In this document: piece after piece, positions 56,999-64,000 of the stretch
How positions within the stretch are numbered: the stretch's first letter is position 1
Layout: every line of letters starts with the position of its first letter
Assembly (NCBI GenBank): GCA_038503075.1
Contig: JBCAML010000013.1
Span: 1,054,001 to 1,118,000 of the forward strand
Source of the DNA: Gyromitra esculenta
Lineage: Eukaryota > Ascomycota > Pezizomycetes > Pezizales > Discinaceae
Direction of reading: 5' to 3'
Length of the DNA stretch: 64,000 bases
The notes under the pieces: model-generated
The model's database searches: none
Told to the model about the DNA's origin: nothing
Seen by the model: only the letters and a program-made list of their open reading frames with translations
Translations under genes and position numbers: made by a program

Positions 56999-57029
56999 CC
57001 TCCTGGAGGGTCAAGCAGCAGTCAACTGG

Positions 57030-57192
57030 TTTTTTTTTTTTTTTTTGTTTAAATCATTTGATTATTGTTCCTAGGCACAAAACCCCTTATGCAACACAAA
57101 GGTTATGAAGTCAAAAAACCTATCCCCACCAAATAAACACCCTTATCCACCTCAGTATCATGAGAGAACACAAACGAAAACCTAGCCACGTA
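57030..57192 (-). mobile_element. LINE 3' fragment (about 160 bp)
   Basis: A T-run at 57030 is followed by the reverse of the L1/L2 3' tail (AATCATTTGATTATTG, then GGTTATGAAGTCAAAAAACC) up to about 57192. It is 5' truncated. No target duplication was found. Nothing recognisable lies in 57193-57410. Confidence 0.8.
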
Positions 57193-57410
57193 TGGATTGA
57201 ACCCACTTTAATGTTGACCTTGGTTTTAGGTCAAAATTACGAAGCCAACAGGCAATCAGGCTGCTCAAGAAAACTTGCAAAGCCTATTAGCATAGTAATG
57301 AAGCTCTGCAAGTTTTTATAAGGCGCAGGAATTAGTGGTTGTTGTGGAATAAAACATCATTTTTGACTGTATAAAAAAGAAAGTGGAACCATTCCAGAAA
57401 ATACACTGTC

Positions 57411-58160
57411 ATGACCAAATATACCAGAATTGTGCTGAACCCCACAGTTAATGTATTATCCACCACCATCATTCCTAGAGAGCCTAGATTCTCGGGAAGG
57501 AGTCTCTATATACAATACAACTATTTGCAATCGCTGTTTGGAGTTTTCTACAAATACTTTGAAGGTTTTGTGACCTTCAGTGATCTATCATTTCCTCTCA
57601 TTACAGTAACCCCCCCTCTTCAAGCCCAGCCCCATAACACTCTACCTACTAGAGTTCTTTCTAATTATTTTACTCAGCTATCTAGAGATGGGGCGCCTCT
57701 CGAAAGCCCAAATAACCCGCCATGCTGCAACACAAAAAGGAGGATGAGGGAAGAAAATACAGAGAATACTAGAATCTCCTATTAAAACACCATTAAGACC
57801 AAAGACAACAGCATGGCGCCCAAGAACTAAAGCAGCAGCAGCTGAACAGAACCTCTATAGGGCCGCCCTGTCTAATATCCTACTGCCGGAGTACAGTAGA
57901 CTTCATATTACTGAATCACATACTGGAGATTTTACCATACCTACAACTACTCTATCAAGACCCCCTACCAGGTACAGCACTACAGCAACTGCAGGCAGTT
58001 TCCAAAGTACTTGTAGTTCAGCAGGAGAAGAGCTGGCGAGTAGTAGCTGTCCTATTGATCAACACTGCCGTCCTCCTCCAATAAAATCGAAAATACAGAT
58101 TGTAGGAAAGGAAGAACCAGAAGAGGATGAGAAAGAGTATGAGGATATAGAGGATATATA
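57411..58160 (+). pseudogene. Unrecognised ORF pair, probably one broken gene
   Basis: A 124-codon frame (57411-57785, MTKYTRIVLNPTVNV...) is followed, after a frame change near 57775, by an open stretch to 58160 (SPIKTPLRPKTTAWRPRTKA...KSKIQIVGKEEPEEDEKEYED). The second half is rich in S, T and P with an acidic end. I do not recognise it. It could be part of another transposon. Confidence 0.3.
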
Positions 58161-58696
58161 AGCATCTATGCTAGCACCTAAAGACGAGAGAGAAGACTAT
58201 GATAATGCTGTTAAATGCAGGCTGCGGGTGCAGTCATTGGAGCTTAAAATGCAGGTGTTAAAGCCAGGTTAGTGAACCTTACTACACATCAGCAAAAAAT
58301 TTATTCCTAAACAGAGAGTAGAGCATTGCTCATGCCCTGGTTGCCTCGCTGGGAAATCTTGGCCGATGATTTTTCATCCCTGACCTCTGTGTCACTTTTG
58401 GGACGATGTTTGTCCTCGCTGGCCTCGGCAGGGGTAAAGTGCCTAGAGCCCATCCTCCATAGAGCAGTGAAGCTATGCTCTTCATCTCCATAAGGACAGG
58501 ATTCGGCTTTTGCTCGTCAAATAGGCTTTTGATCTCATTTGCTCAGTTTTTTAAAAGCGAAAATATCATTTATTTATTCTCTCTCTCTATGTATCTCTAT
58601 CACAATATCTATGTACAGTCTTCTATATCTACATGTATGCAATTCGCAAACACTATGTACAGGCTTCTATGTCTACAGGTACCCTATTCGCATTAT
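58161..58696. other. No gene seen
   Basis: A short reading frame continues past the TAA at 58159 (ASMLAPKDEREDYDNAVKC...), perhaps the end of the previous gene. Otherwise it is low-complexity CT and AT runs near 58575-58640. Confidence 0.4.
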
Positions 58697-60693
58697 CATC
58701 CTCCGTCCCTGCTACAACCTCTTCAATTGAAAGTTCAACACCACCTTTTGCGTTGCAACGGCGTTACACACAGCCAAAAGTCTTTAGCACTTCGGCTTCA
58801 TTTCATTACCCCGCTCCTAAAAACAAGTTGGATCCTTGTTTTAACAACACCACTCCAATCGCATGTCTTCAAAAGACACAGCAAGAATCTTTACACCTCT
58901 CTTCCCCTCTTTCCAAAGAGGCGAAGCCTCTACCACTCCTGCTTCCTCCGCAACTGCCACGGCGGAACCAAGAACCCCCTCACCAGCAAAACGGCAGAGA
59001 GCTGACACCTCTCCTCCATCACCACCTGTCTTTTCCCATCCTACAGACAGGATTAAGTTAATCCTAAACAAGGATAACGGGATTACAGGAGCCCCCATGA
59101 CACTAAAAACAGTTAGCCAGTGCCTCACAAAGGCTGACGAACTGAATCTCACTCACTTCACCTCCCTCCTTAACATGATCCAGCATCTACAAAGCGAGGT
59201 CACCCTACTCAAAGAGGCTGCTAAGAGTCCAGCACCTCTCCCAGACATGTTTCCAGAGTCTCCAACTCTAAGCAAACAAGAGCACATGCACCTTCTCACA
59301 GTAGGGAAAGCAGCGCCCTCAGCACCACCTGCACCATCCAGTGCTCCTCCTGCTCCTGCTCCTGCTGCTGCAATTCCTGCTCCTCCTGCCCCAAAGCCTT
59401 TGCAATGGGCCCAGGTGGCCGCCAGCAAACCCAAGAGAAAACCCCAACCAACAAAGGCCAAACAGGCTGCTAACGCCCCTGCCCCTAAGACTTCATCTTC
59501 CTCTCTCTCGACATCTCCCACCATGCGCGCTCGCCATTTGATTGTCAAACGCAACGGCACCCCCCTTTCTCAAGGGTCACCCACGGAACTCAAAGACAAA
59601 CTCAACTCTGCCATTGGTTCTATCACCATCCAGTCTGTGGCAATAGACACACATTCCCAGAATGTGTCGTTGACGGTCATGAACAATATGTTTGCCAACA
59701 CCCATTACAGGAAAGTTGGCCAATTCCTCCACATTATTCCAGGAGCTCGCTCCCTACACCTTGACGAACCATTGCATCAACTTGTTGTACATGGTATCCC
59801 CACTTCTATGGAGCCCCTTGCCATTCAGCAAGAACTCTGCAACTTCAACCCCGGCCTTATTATGGATATCTCCCCCAGATGGCTCACTCTACCTGAAAAA
59901 CGAAGAGGAAAAACAGTTTCCTCCATTGTTATCACACTCTCTTGCCCCAAAGCTAATGAGATTACCAACTGCACTCGCTTATCTGCCTTCTCTACCACTG
60001 TTAGATCCGAACGCAAACTTTGTTTCGGACCCTCCACCCAGTGTTCCCAATGCCACAAATTTGGACACCACACCAACAAATGCCTCAATCAACCATGCTG
60101 CCACTGGTGTGTTGGACTTCATCCCACTGCAGCTCACACCTGCCCCACACACTCTTGCTCTACCAAAGGCCGCCTCTGCTCTCACACTCTTGTTAAGTGT
60201 GTTAACTGTGACGGACCCCATGAGTCACACCTGAACAGCTGCCCATCACGCCCTTCAAAGGCCTCACCGCCCCCTCCAGCAGATGACCAGATGGACCTTT
60301 AGGTCGTTTCACCTATACTTTCCCAACCCCTACTAACTTTGATTGGAAACTTTTCCTGGCTACTCTCTGCTTCCTTTGTGGCTTTACTATAGACTTTCTT
60401 CTATGGTTTCTCATTGTTTCTTCGGTCTTTGGTTGCAAGTCTCTTTACTCTCCTAGGCATACACTGTCAATTTTCCCTGCACCTTTAAGTCGTTTTATCA
60501 CAGGAACATCGTCTTGTTCTTTTGGAAGTACTTGGTTCATTTTTCCTTTGTATTCTCTTTTGTTACCCAGGCGGATAAGGGTGTCTACTTGATGGGGATA
60601 GGTTTTTTGACTTCATAACCTTCGTGTTGCATAAGCGGTTTTGTACCTAGAAACAATAATCAAATGATTTAAACAAAAAAAAAAAAAAAAAAA
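58697..60693 (+). mobile_element. ORF1-only LINE-like element, copy L1d, with intact ORF1
   Basis: Begins CATCCTCCGTCCCTGC and ends in an A-run at 60693. Its right edge is the joint to the inverted L2 copy. The left flank (CTATTCGCATTAT) has no match on the right, so the target duplication was lost or the joint is a rearrangement. Confidence 0.88.
58863..60302 (+). CDS. LINE ORF1 (gag-like, three CCHC-type knuckles), intact
   Basis: A 479-residue frame without any break, starting MSSKDTARIFTPLFPSFQRG and ending PADDQMDL. Order: S/T/P-rich head (1-60), helix (LNMIQHLQSEVTLLKEAAK, about 100-120), A/P run (about 155-180), basic patch (SKPKRKPQPTKAKQ, about 188-202), a conserved middle (VSLTVMNNMFANTHYRKVGQ, LVVHGIP) and three cysteine clusters near 395-465 (CSQCHKFGHHTNKC, CCHWCVGLH, CVNCDGPHESH). 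It is the only intact L1 ORF1 in the window. It most likely coats its own RNA; with no RT in the element, movement would need L2 enzymes. Confidence 0.85.
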   Translation: MSSKDTARIFTPLFPSFQRGEASTTPASSATATAEPRTPSPAKRQRADTSPPSPPVFSHPTDRIKLILNKDNGITGAPMTLKTVSQCLTKADELNLTHFTSLLNMIQHLQSEVTLLKEAAKSPAPLPDMFPESPTLSKQEHMHLLTVGKAAPSAPPAPSSAPPAPAPAAAIPAPPAPKPLQWAQVAASKPKRKPQPTKAKQAANAPAPKTSSSSLSTSPTMRARHLIVKRNGTPLSQGSPTELKDKLNSAIGSITIQSVAIDTHSQNVSLTVMNNMFANTHYRKVGQFLHIIPGARSLHLDEPLHQLVVHGIPTSMEPLAIQQELCNFNPGLIMDISPRWLTLPEKRRGKTVSSIVITLSCPKANEITNCTRLSAFSTTVRSERKLCFGPSTQCSQCHKFGHHTNKCLNQPCCHWCVGLHPTAAHTCPTHSCSTKGRLCSHTLVKCVNCDGPHESHLNSCPSRPSKASPPPPADDQMDL

Positions 60694-63600
60694 CAGTTGG
60701 TCAATTGGGAGTGGTTTATTGGTTTTGGCTTTGGATATCCAAGTTTTCAAGTTCGTTGATATACCCAGGAGGAGGTGGCAATGTGATGGCGTTCTGAAGG
60801 GGTCTTCAAGTGGAAAATTACTAGGGAACCTGCCTGAGAAGGGGTTGTGATATGGTGAAGCAGTCATGCTGTGAATAGCAAACTGGAGACGGTATTTGTA
60901 ACATAGTACATTGATTGGGAGCAGTTCTCCGTTTGGGCACAAGGTGAGTGAGTTGGTTGATGTAAAGCAGTTGGTGACCCAGCAAAGTACTTTGTCCCAA
61001 AGACATTGGAGGAGAGTGAGAGAGGAGTTGCTGGGGGTGAAGACAGCAGAGCCATAGAGCATTGTGGGAAGAATGACGGCCTGGGCCAATCTTCTGTTGT
61101 TATATGAGGTGAGGCCTGTACCAGCTGGGGACAGGCAGCGAAGTAGGAGGAATGTTTTGTTGGCTTTCAAGAAGCTTTGTTTGAAGTGGTGGAATGGTGA
61201 CAGGTTGGCTTCAAACCAAAGGCTGATCCATTTGACCACTTTAAGAGGGAAGAAGAGATTATTGTTGAGGGAGATGGGGAGGTTGCAGAACGAGGATTGA
61301 TCTCTTTCTGTTCTCCAGTGGATGAAATCTGTTTTGGCGATGGAGAATGAGATGTCTAGAGCTGACCCGGCATGTTGTTGGTAATTCCAGGCACGTTGTA
61401 ATTGTTGTATGTTGGATCTTTCTGAAGGAGATGCAACAGTGAGGCTGAAGTCGTCAACATAGGAGAGGGTGATGCCCTTTGCTAGTTTGACCTGGTGGAG
61501 TGGGGCGACATAGATGATAAAGAGCAATGGAGAGATTGGGGAACCCTGGGGTACACCAATGTCTATTGGTTCGAAGGTAAAGGGGCTACCTTTGAAGAGT
61601 AGACGACAGAATCTATTGGAGAGGAAAGAGAGAACCCAGTGAACTAGATATTCAGGAGTGTCTTTTTTCCTCAGCTGTTTGGCGAGAGTGTTGGCCCTAA
61701 TATTATCAAAGCCACCTTTGGTGTCAAGAAAGAGTGAAGAAGCCTTGCGTCCAGAAGCCTGGAGAAGCTTGATTTCATGGAGAAGTGTTGTTCCAGCATC
61801 GGAGATGCTTCTGCCTGGGAGTGAGCCTAGTTGATTGGGGTGGGTTAGGCCAGCAGTGAGAGCATGGTCGTAGAGGGGGAATGCTGCAATCCGTTCCAAG
61901 ATCTTAGAGATAGTTTCCAGGAGGACGATAATGCGGAAGGAGGATGGTTCGCTGTAGGAAGTTTTGCCGGCTTTTGGTAGGACAATGCCATTTGCTGCTT
62001 TCAGTGAGCTGGGGTGGATGCCGTGTTGTAGGAGAGGAGTGAGAAGAGAGGCAATAGCTTCTGGATTGAGGGCATGGATGTGTTTCCAGACTCCATATGA
62101 GATTTGGTCTGGGCCGGGGTAGAGGTGTTTGAGGATTTACTGAGTGCTTTGGATACTTCTTCCTTTGTAATAGGTGGTAGGTTATGGTGGAGGAAGCATG
62201 GAGGAGTGGGTGTAGATGGTTGTGGTGGGAAGAAGTGTGAGATGAGAGCTTTGTTGAGTTGGGTGGAGGAGGAGATGTTTGGGAAGGTGGGGAGGTTGTC
62301 AGCATCTTTAGGTTTTGTCATTCGGTTGGCTGCCCAGAGGTCTTTGACACCAGCATTGCTGATAAATTCGTTCCAATGTTTTGCTTTGGCCTTTTTGATT
62401 GCGCCAAAGTAGGCATACCTTGCTGATTTGAGTTTGAAGTTGGTTGCCAAATCTTTTTTGAGGTCCCTGGCAACGGAATGGAATATGGTGCGAAGTTGTG
62501 AGATGTCGGGTGTCCACCATGCTTTTGACCACTTGGAGGGGTGTTTGGATGGTGTGCATGCAACGATAGGTTGTGTTAGAGTCTTGAGGTTGTCGTTGAA
62601 CCAAGTTTGGATATCGTTGGTAATGGGTGTGGGAGCAAAAGATGCAACCGTTGTTTTGAGCAGAGGCAAGGGAGTGAGAGCCCAGTTGGGCGAGGAAGAT
62701 GATTGACGGAGGTGTGGTTATTTGATGGTGATAGAGATGACATTGTGGTCAGAGCCCGAGGCTGGGAGTTTGTTTTGCCATTTGGTGATGTATGGAGAAA
62801 GTGGTGTGTTAGCATATGCTAAGTCGATCACGCCATTCCTTCTGTTTGGGTCGGGTCTCATGGTTGAGTCTCTCAGTTAAGCCCTTCGGTATCCCCGAAG
62901 GTGAGCAGTGCTACTTAAGCGAGGTATCAACTCGTTTCGACGAGTGCGAGGTTTCTACAGGTCCTACAGGGAGTATACCTCAAGGCAAGGTATCGGGGAT
63001 GTTTCACGGCGACAATGAGGATTCTGAGGTAGAATCGAAGTGGTATTGAAACTGGTACAGGAGAAATATAACGAGAACGTTGCTTAAAGAAAGAAGAAGA
63101 AGAAGACACAAAAACAACAAAAATCTATCTCTTAAATACCCCGCTTTAATCATCTCATAAGTCATACCCGAACATAACCGAACAACAACGACATTATTAT
63201 TCAAACCAAAAACCGTTACAACCAATCCAACATCCTTGACCCATTACCCGGTTCCATCCGTGAAATCGGGGGAGTATCTGGTGAAGGATCCAGGGGTGTT
63301 AAGGAGTGAGTAGCCATGCTCAGTGGCCATTTCGAAGTAGGGGGTTGATAGTGAGAGGTCTGATGACTGTAGTTTTCTTTCAGGGTCTGCAGTGTAGTGG
63401 TGTATGTTGAAGTCCCCTAGGACGAGGGTGGGGAGTTGGGATGGTGGAAATGCAATTTCAGGGGTGATTGATCTCATGTAACGAGATACATGACGGTTAT
63501 AAACGCAGTAGATAGAGAGAGAGGAAAGGTAACGGCTGAACACAGTATTGACAAAAGAAATAGATATGCCACAAAAATCATTTCTAAAAAATAATAAAGG

Positions 63601-63918
63601 AACAAAGGAAATACTGGATTCAAAGCTTCAGAGAATATAGAAGCAGGCGAGAACTTTTTCGCCAGCAGTAGTGGTTGGTGTGATGAGTGAGTAGGCTGGT
63701 GCTGCCAGGGGTATGCCAGTCTCGCGACTGGTAGGAGGTTCCTGGATTGCAACAAGCACAGGTGGATTGGAACCAAAGGAGGAAAAAAGTGAGAGGAAAA
63801 CACTATTGGACCCATTGCAATTGTGTTGTGTAATAGTGAGGGTAGGACAATCTATTAGTTGTTTTGTCTTCTGCAAGGAGTGGTTGGGTGTAGGGTGTCG
63901 TTGGGTTTGGCTCATCAT
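60694..63918 (-). pseudogene. LINE ORF2 fragment (EN, RT), second copy
   Basis: It carries the same motifs as the 27259-30483 region: VAIQEPP, LGDFNIHH, GVPQGSPISPLLF and SYVDDFSLT (near 61465). The same stop, LTR and frame change are shared. Translated blocks 63918-61900 equal the plus copy. Differences appear only in the last 240 bases (for example GELLPIN for GALLPIN, and MTASPYHNPFSG for MAASPHHNPVSG). It lacks the RT C-terminus and zinc finger. Confidence 0.87.
62856..63265 (-). repeat. Solo LTR-A in the inverted L2 copy
   Basis: 410 bp, with TCGGG on both sides (62851-62855 and 63266-63270). Same site and same sequence as 27912-28321, so the insertion predates the duplication. Confidence 0.94.
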
Positions 63919-64000
63919 TAGTTCTGGGATACTAGGCTGACTGAGTCTACCACCATGTCATCCTGGGCCTGGATTTCAATGGTGGGTGGTTAGAGGGGGC

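Larger units (their letters stand above)
54443..57029 (+). mobile_element. LTR retrotransposon of family B, 5' part (partial LTR, leader, gag)
   Basis: The last 246 bp of an LTR-B (54443-54688, ending CCATTACA) are followed by a primer site, a leader and a gag-like gene. An LTR-A at 56169-56998 and a LINE fragment from 57030 interrupt it. No pol was found, so the rest of the element is missing. This is the only internal sequence of family B in the window. Confidence 0.75.
54935..57029 (+). pseudogene. Family-B gag, broken
   Basis: Starts MPPKSSASSTLAIAAPPEVL. A TAA at 55082 is followed in frame by PPWTDNSTVTVLDFLNTVQK and a helical part (YLNEEVLGCQRILQQLLTEK). A proline-rich middle with frame changes follows (near 55525-55900). 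The recognisable gag core near 56030-56168 reads PNRFKGEASDVNQFL...FIIEASSFQQE, a stop, then KIRYSGNLL. After the LTR-A it resumes as LEGQAAVNW up to the LINE fragment. The pattern P-x-F-x-G...V-x-x-FL fits retrotransposon Gag capsid domains. Confidence 0.7.
60694..64000 (-). mobile_element. Inverted partial copy of the L2 LINE, with the same nested LTR
   Basis: Minus-strand positions map to the plus copy by x + y = 91177 without any indel noticed, from 27177 to 30483. The nested LTR-A and its TCGGG/CCCGA duplication are shared. The copy stops abruptly at 60694 in the RT tail, next to the A-run of L1d, and runs off the window end. Confidence 0.9.

Overview
The window looks like a transposon graveyard from a filamentous ascomycete. 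A pezizomycete such as a truffle relative is my guess, from the mix of sushi-type chromoviruses, Plavaka and Tad-like LINEs; this was not tested by any search. Fungal signs are the 50-60 bp spliceosomal introns with GTAAG donors and CTAAC-type branch points, TATA-driven retroelement LTRs and chromodomain Ty3/Gypsy elements. No rRNA, intact tRNA, CRISPR array, bacterial operon or ordinary housekeeping gene was seen.

Layout. 1-1675: 3' part of Gypsy copy G1. 1676-8373: Gypsy copy G2, forward. 8381-15051: Gypsy copy G3, reverse. 15052-15966: a reversed LTR of another family (LTR-C). 15967-23451: Gypsy copy G4, forward. 23452-25444: a LINE-like element carrying only ORF1 (class L1). 25460-31292: a two-ORF LINE (class L2). 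31293-40710: a block with an unrecognised broken gene, a second broken gene (reverse) and a broken Plavaka (KDZ) transposase, linked by a recurrent GCCGACCTC/GAGGTCGGC motif. 41159-43180: second L1 copy. 43783-51306: the best preserved part, with an OB-fold-like gene, an intact four-exon Helitron Rep/helicase and an intact TET/JBP-like 2-oxoglutarate dioxygenase. 52097-54049: third L1 copy. 54443-57029: 5' end of a second LTR retrotransposon (family B). 57030-58696: LINE stub and an unrecognised ORF. 58697-60693: fourth L1 copy, with an intact ORF1. 60694-64000: a reversed, nearly identical copy of part of the L2 element.

Over this lies a swarm of LTRs of the G elements (LTR-A and its subfamily A2). 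Most are bounded by 5-bp target duplications, which allow exact reconstruction of nested insertions. The LTRs start TTTCACGG and end CCGTGAGA, not TG..CA.

The main signals are these. (1) Three small hairpins in the R-U5 part of the LTR keep their pairing by compensatory changes between copies. (2) Both LTR families whose 5' leader is visible appear to self-prime: the sequence just after the LTR is complementary to sequence near the presumed RNA start. (3) The Gypsy gag/pol junction carries the slippery heptamer TTTAAAC followed directly by TAG in all three copies, with pol in the -1 frame. (4) The ORF1-only L1 family shares its 5' and 3' ends with L2, so it may be mobilised by the L2 reverse transcriptase. 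(5) A TET/JBP-like dioxygenase lies tail-to-tail with an intact Helitron helicase, about 10 kb from a KDZ transposase.
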